64,000 nt of DNA. Origin: Trichostrongylus colubriformis. Taxonomy: Eukaryota > Nematoda > Chromadorea > Rhabditida > Trichostrongylidae. Location of the stretch: the NCBI GenBank assembly GCA_963978905.1, contig OZ022257.1:14899664-14963663 (forward strand). The letters are read 5' to 3'. The notes under the pieces were generated by a model that did no database searches, was not told the DNA's origin, and worked only from the letters and a program-made list of their open reading frames with translations. Shown here piece by piece: positions 33,652 through 44,130 of the stretch. Both the position numbers and the translations under genes were made by a program. Position 1 is the first letter of the stretch. Every line of letters begins with the position of its first letter.

Positions 33652-33934
33652 ATGGCCAACACAGGTGAGGCGATGCCTGAAGTAACCGCCAACCTGTCAC
33701 ATGATTCGGAAATGCAGAGATTCAAAAAATTTAAAAATTTTGTAAGTGATCCGTTAAGTCATAGGGTTAAATTGAGGTTATCGTGCTATTGTCAGTGATG
33801 TGGGCGCGATTATCAATACATGGTTGTTATTCCATTAGAATATTCCATTCTCGCTGCTTATCGTGGGCGTGAGCATCTGTATGTTCGGATGTGTGGCATT
33901 AGGTCCTATTTTCGTTGCCCAACAACTTTCCTGA
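33652..33934 (+). CDS. Small single-pass membrane protein, 61 aa, two exons
   Basis: Not recognised. Exon 1 33652-33741 encodes 30 residues starting MANTGEAMPE and ending with a basic, aromatic stretch RFKKFKNF; the donor is GTAAGT. Exon 2 33839-33934 follows a CCATTAG acceptor in phase 0 and encodes IPFSLLIVGVSICMFGCVAL and a short tail ending in TGA. The C-terminal half is a single hydrophobic helix of about 22 residues preceded by a basic patch, so an N-terminus-inside, tail-anchored or mitochondrial inner-membrane topology is likely (inference). The ATG sits 21 bases after a CTTCAG acceptor (ends 33630), consistent with trans-splicing. Both coding pieces are too short to stand out as open reading frames. 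It lies just downstream of a 467-bp MITE. Proteins of this size and shape include respiratory-complex accessory subunits and SMIM-type proteins, but I cannot assign one. Confidence 0.6.
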
Positions 33935-34883
33935 GAACGAAAAATTCTTGCCTAATGACAACAGTGGGTGATGTCAGGGCTAAAGATAGTAAAAGTTGAA
34001 CCAACTATTGCTGGTTATCGTTGTTCATTCGTCCCTACCCGAAGCTGCTGAGAACTCATGAGCCGGACCTAATGTTCACCCTTAGAGTGTCGTCTTCGCC
34101 GATCCATTTTGTATGAAATGCACTTTTTTCCTCATTCCAATCGAAGAATTCCACCAATTATCCTTTTATGAGCAAATCTTAAAAAGGCAAGGAACTCAAC
34201 TGACGTCAAACTAAGCTCAATCCTTTTCTCATTCATGCACTGCAAAACGTGGTGCGCCTTTTATTAATGCTTGCACTTTCATACAAATCGGAACAATTAT
34301 TGCTCTCAGATTACTCCTGAAAAGAGGAAATGTCGAGTATTTCGCACTTCGTCACTTCTCGTCGTCTATTAATCTACTTAGCCATCCACCCGAATTATGA
34401 AGAACTCAACTGACGCTGAAATAGGAAATACTTTCTTTATTCGTCTGTGAAAAGCAGATCAATTCACATACCATATCTTTTAATGGTTTTTAAACGTTTT
34501 TTAGTTCGCATTAATTGCTCTGTATTCTTTGTTTTTCATACTGGACCAAGTGTTTTTTAGGTTCTATTATTTTAGTGTACATTTCGTGAGCGGACAGGAT
34601 CATACGCTACGCGTTTGTTTTGTTTACATGGTTATAAGAAGAGGTATAAGAGCAAAAAAAATTCTATTTTTAGTCAAAATGTCTTCGGCGGATTGGCGAA
34701 TTACGGGTTAAATTCTTCTTCTTTTTCTTCTCCTTTTCTTACTTTGTAATATACCTTCTTTTCTATCACTAAGTATTTCCCTCAATTAACTGGTATTAAT
34801 ATGTGTATTCTAAAAGTAGAATTTTATAGTTATTAATATAACGTCAAAACAGGTCTCACGTATATTTCACTGTGCCATTATAG
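33935..34883. other. AT-rich intergenic, no clear gene
   Basis: Only the weak start exon at 34679 noted with the following feature. Confidence 0.4.
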
Positions 34884-35051
34884 AGAAATTTCTTACGCTT
34901 CCAAAAATGCGGATTGGGAGAAAATGGATCGGCTTCAGTAGCCCAGTGGTTTTTCGTCAATCATCCCGAATTAGACTATGAAAAATTTGAGACGAAGCTT
35001 GAAGAGTTGACAATTTCTTGCACAGAGCAATCAGCTGTTCATTTCTTATGA
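34884..35051 (+). CDS. Probable terminal exon, unrecognised gene
   Basis: A 55-codon segment follows an ATTATAG acceptor and ends in TGA. It reads RNFLRFQKCGLGENGS, then QWFFVNHPELDYEKFETKLE and CTEQSAVHFL. Composition (aromatic, acidic, helical) is unlike the surrounding AT-rich DNA. Entry phase 0 would be required. A nearby start exon (ATG at 34679, MSSADWRITG, donor ACGG|GTTAAA) leaves phase 1 and would translate this exon in a different, also open, frame, so the true model is undecided. Confidence 0.3.
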   Translation, partial: RNFLRFQKCGLGENGSASVAQWFFVNHPELDYEKFETKLEELTISCTEQSAVHFL

Positions 35052-35103
35052 ATAATTTGCATAAGAATAACTTCTTTCAACCAAGCTGTTATTATGCAAC
35101 CTT

Positions 35104-37314
35104 CTAGAGGAAATCTTCTTTCACAATTGAAATGCGCTTATTTTTTCCTCCATTTTGTGCGTTTCGTGTGTTTTCCTGCAAATTGGAACCTTGTTCAGAA
35201 GTAGTGATGACTGAGTTCACTTTTGGCAATAAGAATTTCATGCTCGCGCTGGCTACATGTCGAAATGAAATGATCAAAAACCCTAGAAATAAGAGCCCGT
35301 AAACCCTCCTTCTCAGTCCTTCCATTTTTACCCAGCATCACTAGTCGTTCTGGGTAAATGCAGACGGGCCAGGATTAGGTCATCCAGCCACGAACGTTGC
35401 CTGGCCTTCGCAGTAACTCACCTAGCGGATACCAGTCAGAGTGATTGGTAGCGCAGAGGAATCGCTTTAAAGGCCCCAAGGCGCACTCTTTCATTGGAGG
35501 TTTCGCCATAGAACACACCTTGTGCGCTGGAATGTTTCTTCTCGGAGAACATACTTCCCCTTTTTTCCGCCTTGACTTGAGCGGTGGCTTTTAATGGAAG
35601 AGAGGTCTCTTCTTACAGAAGCGCTCTAAAGTCTTCGGCCAAACACTTTTTGTCATAACTTTTCTTCTATTTGACCAAATTTGACAAAATTTTAATATGT
35701 GGTGCCCGAACCTATTGTCAACCTTTCCTTTTACTGAAGCGCCGCTTGACTTTTTTCATGGTTTTTTACAAGAATTTACTAAAAAACCGCCGGATTAAAG
35801 GAAAACGCTTAGTCGAGAGAAACAGCTTTCTTTACAAAAATAAAACTAGCAAGCCTCAGAAAACATCAATACGTTTTGCTCTCTGAGTTATGTTGCTCGT
35901 TGGTGCTATCTTAGTAGTTCATGCTTCATATACCTGTTGTCCATGCAATAAAAATGAATATGACTATTCTGTAGAAAAACCACGACTTTTGATGACAGCG
36001 GCACAGCGGGACGGCATAGGGATGGCACTTCAAAAAAATTGCATTTAACCACGTAACTTACACCGTTGAGCGACAAAATAGTATATTAAGTATGCAGTGT
36101 CTCCAAGTACGACATACTGGAATTTCTCTTAGATCTGTCCAGTCGCAAAAAAGTTAAAAGTGAAAAACCTGAAAGAAAAACAATTAGCCGACGAAGTTTG
36201 AGCGCTAGTGTGTGTCACTGAGAATAAGGAGATGAAGCGTCCTAAACGCCATGTAGCACAATATTCCAGCTACTGCTTGGTCTCTCACCCAAGCATTGTT
36301 CAAACATGATGATCAAGCCTTTTTTTCATCAAAACGACTTATAATGAGAAAAGACTTCAATGCTCTCAACTTGATTCAAGTGGAGCCCACATGGAATGGA
36401 TTGGCTTTCACTAATAAGTAGCTCCAAAATATCCAGCTGTTACTGAAGGGAACATAGCAAAGTAATTATTCAAATGATTTTTCTGATCCCTTCCTTGCCG
36501 GCTAGATAGTTTAACAATCCTATAAAATGGCGGGCAATGCTTGCGAAGGATTGGGTTCAGTCTACATATCAATCGCCTTGACTAAAAACATTTTCCCTTG
36601 CAAAAAAATGCCTGATACCGAGAACAGAGAAAATTTTGACAGCTTCCACTCAGCAGGCTGCGGCGACATATAGCAGCTATAAGAAATCAAAATCACCAAA
36701 TAATCGACCTCGTACAGCTTTGAATCGAAGTCAGGTGAATCTCGAATCGGAAAATCCAAGGCTGCGTAGTAGCACGTGAGCTTTTGGGGTGTGTACCCTT
36801 ACGTCAGGATGCCGCACGACGACGAGTGGGGTGCGACGCAGTGTGTGCGAGCTATGGGCGTCGCGATAGTTGGGTCTTAGAACGATTCCACGGTACTGCT
36901 AGGGGCGCGGTGCTCAGTTGACTTCTGTCGCTTCGGGACCCAACAACATGGCGCCTTTAGCTCGTCTGCATTGCTTCGCTTGCGACATGCCGCGGTGCGG
37001 CATCCTGACGTAAGAATACACACCCGAGCTTTTGCAGGTTGATTGACAGCGGTCCATATCCTCGAGGTCGCTCCTACCGGACAGTTATGACAAGCGGCAT
37101 CACATCCCTCCATCGGATGTCGTCATTGTATCGTACGAAGCTCACGGGTCATTTTTTTCCCATTCTTGGTCGTTTGGTGGCCGGATGACGGTATTCGACC
37201 TCCATCAATGGGCATGGAGGTAAGGGAGAACGGAGGAGGAGGGGAGAATGGATTGCTTAGTGGAGCGTCGCTAATTGCAAAAGTAAATGTTGATGTCCTT
37301 GAATGATCGCTCAT
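35104..37314 (-). CDS. Candidate four-exon gene with regulatory-protein-like N-terminus
   Basis: Minus-strand exons join in phase. 37314-37146 has the ATG and reads MSDHSRTSTFTFAISDAPLS, then a Pro-rich NPFSPPPPFSLTS; the donor is CCC|GTGAGC. 36761-36716 reads LDFPIRDSPDFDSK with donor GTACGAG. 36676-36619 reads CYMSPQPAEWKLSKFSLFS. A possible last exon 35175-35104, after TTTGCAG, has KRISIVKEDFL before TAG. The N-terminus is Ser/Pro-rich like transcription-factor or adaptor N-termini; no domain is recognised. The first intron holds a 240-bp MITE (36786-37025) and the last a Tc1-type MITE (35616-36210). The first exon is the most convincing; the last link is speculative. Intron 2 is only 39 nt, short but possible in nematodes. 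Confidence 0.42.
35250..35530. repeat. Family R repeat, copy 2
   Basis: Counterpart of 27880-28160 (ATCAAAAACCCTAGAAATA, GCAGTAACTCACCTAGCGGA). A related fragment may lie at 590-650. Confidence 0.5.
35616..36210. mobile_element. Tc1-type MITE, family T, copy 3
   Basis: Ends CAGAAGCGCTCTAAAGTCTT and GAGCGCTAGTG. An extra 80-90 bp near 35875-35965 is not in the other copies, which may be a further insertion. Confidence 0.8.
36786..37025. mobile_element. MITE family P, copy 2
   Basis: Same ends and interior as 18849-19088 in opposite orientation; lies in intron 1 of the candidate gene at 35.1-37.3 kb. Confidence 0.85.
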
Positions 37315-38251
37315 CGTGGTTCTTTTTTTCACCAACCTGGATATGTCGTGTGTTATCCGCTCACCTTCAAACGCGATTACTTTTTTGATACCAAGCTAGT
37401 GTCTCATTACCCACAAATGAGATCGTCGTTTTTAAAGGTTTGCGCTGGCGCCTCAAATATACCGTAATCGAATCGTGCCCAAACGCTGACCACGGATCTT
37501 CATTCGCTATGAATAACTACGTAATATTTTAAATTTACATCGCATAACATTTATATTAACTGAACATCAATCAATACCTATTTTTATTTGACCCTTCATA
37601 CCTATTGATTTTTCGGAGATCTGACACTCGGCGAGACTTTCGATTAGATTGTAAGAAAATATTTGCAGCATTTTTTTTTAATTTTCTCGTACATAAAACA
37701 AACTTTTGTGTTTGGAAAACGTTAGAAAAACCCCCGAGAAATGACGATTTCACGACTTTCGAAGCCGTATTCGATTTCATTTTTATCTAGATCATTCGTC
37801 TGAATTTTTCCAACATTTGAAAATTCAATACAACTGAATATAAGAACTGATAAAAATAACCAATAAAGCTGCAGAGGGAATCATTGGCGTGAAAGATGCA
37901 AGTCAAAAACATAAATAAAAGCTCATTAATGTTGCAAAGATTTTCTCAAAATTGAATGTGTTTTTGTGCCACATCATGTTATAACATTTTACATTTTTTT
38001 TGTTTTGTTTTTTTTGTTTGATGTTCCACATGAGTCAACCTCGTGTAATAAAAATGTAAAATGCAAAAAATAACATGCTCATTAAATTACATTTATATAC
38101 TGAATCAGGTCGGATTAATTAAGTCATTGTTTCCTTTATTTTATGAGATCTATCCTTTTGCGAGAAGAACCAGCCTTCTCCAGGCTCATGAGCATTCCAA
38201 GAATCTCCAGCCCCCCCCCACCCTCAAGCCGGCTGCTGCTCTGCCATTCAG
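37315..38251. other. Likely promoter side of the 37.3-kb candidate; no gene seen
   Basis: AT-rich, T-tracts at 37985-38020; no coding. Confidence 0.4.
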
Positions 38252-38530
38252 TCATGGTTCCCAGTTCCGGAGCTCGATCATGCGTTGACGATAGTATCTG
38301 GCCACTGCGATCTTCACCTCTACCTCTGGGTCTTTGCTCCATTGCCGACATCCTTTCGCCCGAGCACGACCACACATGTATCCGTAATAATCCTTGTGCT
38401 TTGGCGGGCCTATACAAAGGTGTTCACGATTATTCAACATAAACCTATGACGGTAATTGCCGACATTATTGCCTATTAGCGCGACCTCACGCCGATACAG
38501 TATCCGGGTATCCCGTCGGTCACACTTCAA
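38252..38530 (-). CDS. Unrecognised 92-codon reading frame, probably a terminal exon
   Basis: Open from 38530 to a TGA at 38252. It reads CDRRDTRILYRREVALIGNN, then NREHLCIGPPKHKDYYGYMC and EVKIAVARYYRQRMIELRNW. Very basic, with spaced Cys/His (positions about 2, 43, 57 and 66) and amphipathic C-terminal helix, so a small zinc-binding or nucleic-acid/ribosome-associated fold is conceivable, but no known motif spacing is met. It has no ATG at its start and an in-frame TAG immediately upstream; a GATAG acceptor at 38531 would make it an exon in phase 0. Opposite-strand reading is low-complexity, favouring this strand. Confidence 0.35.
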   Translation of the reverse strand: MKCDRRDTRILYRREVALIGNNVGNYRHRFMLNNREHLCIGPPKHKDYYGYMCGRARAKGCRQWSKDPEVEVKIAVARYYRQRMIELRNWEP

Positions 38531-39324
38531 CTATCAGTCAAGTCCTTTTTTGTTATCTCGTTGAACCTTGAAAGACTGGCTACGGCAGAGTACTGATGGC
38601 TGAGAACGAGAGCGTATTCAGTGCGCAGTAAGGCTTTTGTGGAGTAGCTTCTTAGAAAAATCCGTTTGCCAAAGTGTTTTTCTTCAGAAGTTAGAGATGA
38701 GATGGAGTTGGAGGGGGCATAAGGGAATGAATGAAAACTGAGCTGAGATTCCATTAAATTATCTGGGCGGCCCTGGAATCCGATGTTTTTCGGATAATGT
38801 GTTGACAAAAGCGTCAGCAGAATAGGCCGCTTGACATCAAAGGCGTCGGATTAGGGACGAGTCCATGTGCCAGACCTCGTTGAGATGTATTATACCTTCT
38901 TCACCCAAGGATTACACCAATTATCCCGTTCATTGCCGCTCACACAACGTGTTGCTCCATCGAGCAACAACGGCCAGATGTTGATGTGAATGTGCCAGAA
39001 CGTACGTGGGCCAGAAGCCACAAACCAGATTCATCACACTCACGCAGAAGCAGCACAGCTAACTTTATCGGCTGAGAAAGACTTGAAGAAGGACAAATTC
39101 AATATAGACAAGAATCGGATAATACTTCCTCTTCCAGGCGCAACCCGATTTTTCCGAACATCAACTTCCAAGTGAGAGCTCCTACTCCCTCCGGAGCCAT
39201 TTTATAGCTCAAATAAAGCTTTCGACAGGGTTTTGCATAGAAATAAAGCTGCATGAGCATTTGTAGTCAGGCAAATAGCTAGACTATTAACTATATCAAT
39301 GGGAACGAGAGAACTGTCCCGGAA
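38531..39324. other. No gene supported
   Basis: A 93-codon minus-strand frame ends at 38527 in a different frame from the downstream candidate exon and shows no motif. Confidence 0.35.
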
Positions 39325-39499
39325 GGGAGGGGGGACTGTTGAATGTGGTACAGTAGAATGCCTTTACCCGAATGTTGAACATTGATTGACTTGACGGATC
39401 CTACTTCTGCAGTTTTGGCATTTTCCATTCGCTAATGATTCGGAACTCATGTAAAGGCATGTTACTGTTCCGATGCAACAAATTGTTTCCCCCCCCCCT
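39325..39499. mobile_element. Family G MITE (G-tract ends), copy
   Basis: Left GGGAGGGGGGACTGTTGAAT, right GTTACTGTTCCGATGCAACA followed by C-tract. No coding. Confidence 0.6.
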
Positions 39500-39517
39500 C
39501 CCTCCCTTATCAGTATG

Positions 39518-40020
39518 CAGTAGCGCTCGAAAGTCGTCGGCCGAATGGTTTTTTACTTGGGCTTTTCACTTGTAACTTCTTTGCGACCGGACCGATCCAA
39601 GAGAAATTTTGGTATGTTGTACTTGACACTGCATACTGAATATACTATTTTGGCGCTCAACGGTATAAGTTACGGGGTTAAATGCAATTTTTTGATTTTG
39701 GAGTGCCATCCCTATGCCGTCTCGCTGTGCCGCTGTCATCAAAAGTCGTGGTCTTTCTACAAAATATTGATGAACTCTGAGGCTTGTTCGTTCTATTTTT
39801 GTAAAGAAATCCATTTTTCTTGACCAAGCCTTTTACTTTTTTACCAGTGGTCGCGTAGTAAATTCTTGTAAAAAACCATGAAAAGAGTCAAGCGGCACTC
39901 AAGTAGAAGAAAATGTTGACAATAGGTTCGGGCACCACATACTAAAATTTTGTCAAATTTGGTCAAGTAGAAAAAAGTTGTGACAAAAAGTGTTTGGCCG
40001 AAGACTTTTGAGCGCTACTG
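39518..40020. mobile_element. Tc1-type MITE, family T, copy 4
   Basis: 503 bp with ends CAGTAGCGCTCGAAAGTCGT and ACTTTTGAGCGCTACTG, flanked by TA on the right. It keeps the empty target site used by the nested element in copy 2 (sequence around TACTATTTTGGCGCTC). Confidence 0.88.
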
Positions 40021-40328
40021 TAGGTAGCACTGCTCGTTATATTCCCTGTTTTGTAAAGAGCCCTTAGCAAAACATGGAAAGTTCAGCTGTGGCAAAGCAG
40101 TCGGAAGAACAGGAGAGGGAGCTGGTCAGAAGTTGAATGAGCAGACTGGAAGTTGTCGGGCTTTGTTCTTCGAGAATCATGCGCGATCATGCCCGCGATT
40201 CAATCATCAAAACGGTTCCCATCGTCTTCGGAACAATCGAATTCCTACCACGCATTCATAACCTCCACCACTCTAGCCACACGCTCGAACGCCCCGTTCA
40301 ATGCCTACCAACACCACCACGACGAGGC

Positions 40329-40674
40329 CTAACCTCCTAACAAAGTCGCTGCCCATTTGGACATGGGCAAAATTCGTAACAAGGAAGAAACTTCAATTTT
40401 TAGTTGGAAAGCGTCCCGGCGGCTGACTGAGACCGTCAGGCAGCCACAGCTTTTGAAATGACGATGGAGTTCGTTGAGAAGCCTAAGCGTTGTGTTTTGT
40501 GTGAGCGTTGATTGTGTCATTGTTGGTGAATTGAAGCGTCGAATTCCGTCTTTTCGTCCGATTCATAGACTCAATTCCTCCCTCACTGAATTGCCTTCCG
40601 CTCAACAAACTAAACGCCAAGAAAAGTTGATTTGACTCCTCGTCCAAGTCCATCATTGGCGGCCGGCTGATCAT
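40329..40674 (-). CDS. Candidate small gene, 61 aa, two exons
   Basis: ATG at 40674 opens MISRPPMMDLDEESNQLFLA and runs to a strong donor (TTCA|GTGAGG) at 40587. A following exon after CTCAG (40426-40329) would add SRRDAFQLKIEVSSLLRILP and end in TAG in phase. Alternatively the first frame continues unspliced for about 63 residues to a stop at 40483. The encoded peptide starts with an acidic segment followed by a hydrophobic helix. Not recognised. Confidence 0.28.
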
Positions 40675-41981
40675 CAAATGCCCTTAGCTTCCTTCAGCTC
40701 TTCTAATTAAGTCATATTTTCGAAGTAATTGAATAAATAGTAAGTTTTGAATAAGAATCATTGTTATTTCAATCTCCAAAGTAACCATGCGTAATGGATA
40801 TTACTGTTTATACCTACGTACCGCTGAGCTCTTTCTTTCTCTCCCACATCCATCTGATGTCCTCAGAAGTTCGTATCACGAAGGTGCTTAGTTATGCGAC
40901 CGTTTTTTCGTAATTTCAATTCATTTTAATTGGTTTACACAAAATTATACTACTTTAATCAAACAACAATGAAAACTAAGAACATAATAAAACAACTCAA
41001 TAGCACTGTCAACAAACATCATTTATAAAATATCTTGGAAATTCCTGTAGAGAACAGCGGCTTTCATCAAGCAAAAGAAAAAATATCCTCCTCTCCTTTT
41101 CAGCGGCTCCTTTGATCCATGGTATTACTGTAGGAATTATCGTTGATCCTAAGTAACGGGTGCATCTAGGTAAGGCTATATGAAAGGAAACTCATTGTCG
41201 GTCCACGCTTTGGAGGGTAGGGGAGGGGGTCATAAGCGTCTGTGAACTTCCAGTAGGGGAGGGATGGGTTTTCTCGTGGCGAATGGGTGGCGAACATTGG
41301 GTGTTGATGGCGTAATCGCGCAGCATTACGATCATGAGCATTCATTTGTCATCTATCGTGTTCCATGAAGACGATGCCAGCTGTTCTCTTACAAATTCCT
41401 CTATTACTATACTATAAAATACCATTCAATACAATACAATGGCTATAGTAGGTAATATTAGGCATTACTAGGCCTGTATTCCTACATGTCCCCCCCCTAA
41501 CTTTTTGTTTGATTCGATTGATTTTCTTCTCCAAAGTCACTCGTTTAGTTGATGTGAATAGGTGACAAAGATGAGGTATTTGAATGGATGGTGTGTGAAT
41601 CGGGTGCGACTGGCACTAAAACCTCTCCTCAGCTACCCCCTATAACTACCAGATGTGTGACATTGGCAATAACCTCGGCTGTTGCTGTTGGCTGTCTGCT
41701 GCTACACACACACACTCATATCCTCTTCTAACACACAACGACGAGCTGTTGAACGGCTTTGGCTGGCTGAAATAAAACGTTCGAATCACATTCAGCTGCT
41801 CCAAATGATTGCCGCATCATTAGCCTAGCGTCTTAGATAAACAAAATTACCGTGGAAAAGCGAATTTTGCATTTTTAAAAAATTCCTTCAATCAAAGGAA
41901 CTTCGGGAATTGATAATTTACTACTATTTTGGTAGTAATTTCTATATTTTTCGGTGTTGTGCTGAACAGGAGAACGCAGGA

Positions 41982-42450
41982 GGGGGGGGGGAACTTGTTG
42001 ATTGTTGAGCATTAGCATCCCTTAACATGACTGATGCTTGACCCTTTCTACGGTGCCAATAACGCACCGTAGAAAGGGTCAAGCAAAGAATAAGGAACCA
42101 CCAAGAGTAGAGGTTTGTATTTTGGGGGCTATCCCAAATTTTGTCACGAAATTCCTTACAAACTTCTCGAAAAAGCTACTGTTCACTAGTTTCAAATCGG
42201 TCAAATGGTTTGCGACAATAAAGAGGAGTTTGCCAATCGATACTCAATCGATACTTTGTAGTTTAGGAAGCGATACCGTATTTATCGTCTTATTTTTTGG
42301 AGAACACATTTCTATTTTGAGAGAGGGGACCTTCTGGGAGGTTTCTCTTTGATATTTTCCTCGACTCAATGTTTGACTCAGAACGTAGATGGCATGTATG
42401 ATTCTGTGAGCTAATTTTACTGTTCAACGTTTCACAAGTTGTCCCCCCCC
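41982..42450. mobile_element. Family G MITE, large copy with internal hairpin
   Basis: Left G-tract then AACTTGTTGATTGTTGAGCA, right TTACTGTTCAACGTTTCACA then AGTTGT and C-tract. Contains the palindrome at 42036-42084. Confidence 0.55.
42036..42084. repeat. Perfect 49-bp hairpin
   Basis: 21-bp arms GCTTGACCCTTTCTACGGTG(C) with a seven-base loop (CAATAAC). Confidence 0.92.
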
Positions 42451-43079
42451 TTTAATTAGTACGACACCCTTACTACCATTCCCTTGCCTCCATATTCACA
42501 AGCTCTGCAAGACCACCTCATTTTATGTTATGCCCTCAAATCGAACGACAGCGATGATGACGGCGACGAACAACGTTCATGTGGGTCTGGCTGCTGCCGG
42601 TCTAGTCGTCTATAACTCTTCAGCCTATTCGGAGGACCCATTTCAATTACATATTAGTAATTCGGAGGCACGATCGCTATGGTAATTTTTATGAGTTGCG
42701 CCGGTTTTCGGGCGTTCGTAATAGGTCCTCTCTCTTGTGCGCGCGTGCGCTGCACTACCATTCACAATGCTCTGAATTAGCCCCAACCACTTACACCTAC
42801 CATGTTTCTCACACCTTTTTCTGGCTCCTTTACAACTCTACCAATTAGATTTTTTGCTTTATATCACACTTGAAGACATGCAAGTTACTTACTCCATTGT
42901 AAAACTTGTGCAACTTTACGTCTTACGACTTTCGTTTGCCGATAGTTTCATAGTTCACGGCTTAATGTAGCATCTGTTCAGTATGAATGCACTAGACTGA
43001 TTAATCAACTACAAACATATGCTAGACTTCTTCGATTGCACACCCAATTACTGTATTTCACTGAGTGCTGATACATGAA

Positions 43080-43165
43080 GTGCCTTCGCTAGCCGGGCGT
43101 TCGGGGGGCGGGCCGCGCGCTGATTGGTTGGCCGCGGCCCCGCCCTCACGTGAAGACGCCTTCGG
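43080..43165. other. GC-rich islet
   Basis: Contains GGGGGGCGGGCCGCGCGC, an inverted CCAAT (GATTGG) and GCGGCCCCGCCC in otherwise AT-rich DNA, bounded by GAAGTGCCTTCG and GAAGACGCCTTCG. Could be a small palindromic repeat or a promoter-like block. Confidence 0.35.
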
Positions 43166-43411
43166 TTGATCTCCAGCCCATGTTTCTATGCTGTTCATCA
43201 GCTTCTTCCGTGATTCACTTCAACACATACTGCTGCTGACTTTCGCCCTTCACCATCCCATTTGGGTAACTTTCCTCACGGGGTATTCCACACGTCTCTC
43301 ACTGTCGTCGGCACCGATAATAATTGCCGTTCGAATTCGATCATTCGAATATTTGACAATAATTAAAACATTTTCGCGGATAAAAACATGGGTGTTATAC
43401 GAATGATAGGA

Positions 43412-43561
43412 GGGGGGCGATTTGCTAAATGTTCAACGGTAACATTTTGCATGAGTTTTAAACAGTAAGTTAGTCATACATGTAACATTTACGGTACGTT
43501 ACTGGCTTGCTATTCATTTAAAAACATGTTACTGTTCAATATTGGACAAATTGTCCACCCC
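43412..43561. mobile_element. Family G MITE, compact copy
   Basis: 150 bp: left GGGGGGCGATTTGCTAAATG and TTCAACGGTAACAT, right ATGTTACTGTTCAATATTGG and ACAAATTGTCCACCCC, clear inverse of each other. Confidence 0.7.
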
Positions 43562-43932
43562 TCATCAGTATGGCGTCAAAATTTACTTTCAACTTACTAA
43601 TAAATTCGCTCAATTTCTTGCCGTCTTTGTAGCAAATGATGAAATTACGGCATGATTTCACGAGACGATGTTGTTGCACGCCAACGATATCACGACGATA
43701 TAAATCTACGCTTTTATTATCCTCAACGGCGATTATATAACAAAAATGTTATTCTTTATGAGTAAATTAATCTGCTCAGAATCGTGTAATTGTTGTTCAC
43801 TTGGCTCTCTTACAAAGGGTTCCATCGTGATATTCCATACGTCACATGATTGTAAGCTAGCTGGCCTTGCTCATTACTACTCTCTTAAAGCTTACCATTT
43901 TTCCAGAGAAACTTTTGTGGTACTGTATTAAT

Positions 43933-44130
43933 GGGGGAAGGGGGGGGGGCAGACTCTTGCAAGTGAAACAGAAACATGTCTTTACGTGGTTGACGTGTAA
44001 GTAATGTACTTTAGTGTCGCTTATGTACATAAATGGTTTTATAAAGGCTAATTTCACCGTGTAACATTCGTGTAAAATCATGTTGCTATTGAATATTTAA
44101 CGACTTGTCCCCCCACCCCCCCCCCCCCCC
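43933..44130. mobile_element. Family G MITE, copy with long tracts
   Basis: Left G10 tract, right CATGTTGCTATTGAATATTT, AACGACTTGT and about 20 C. The left arm is diverged. Confidence 0.5.

Noticed and set aside
35125..35165. Homeodomain-like string KRTKWRKK on the minus strand
   Set aside because: It ends at once in a stop, lacks WFQN upstream, and is best explained as chance in an A-rich stretch.
35104..35325. Single 73-codon secreted protein with signal peptide
   Set aside because: The hydrophobic leader is encoded by the family R repeat; only the last 24 codons are kept, as a possible exon.
42038..42352. 104-codon gene
   Set aside because: It begins in a perfect hairpin inside a family G element and has no recognisable features.
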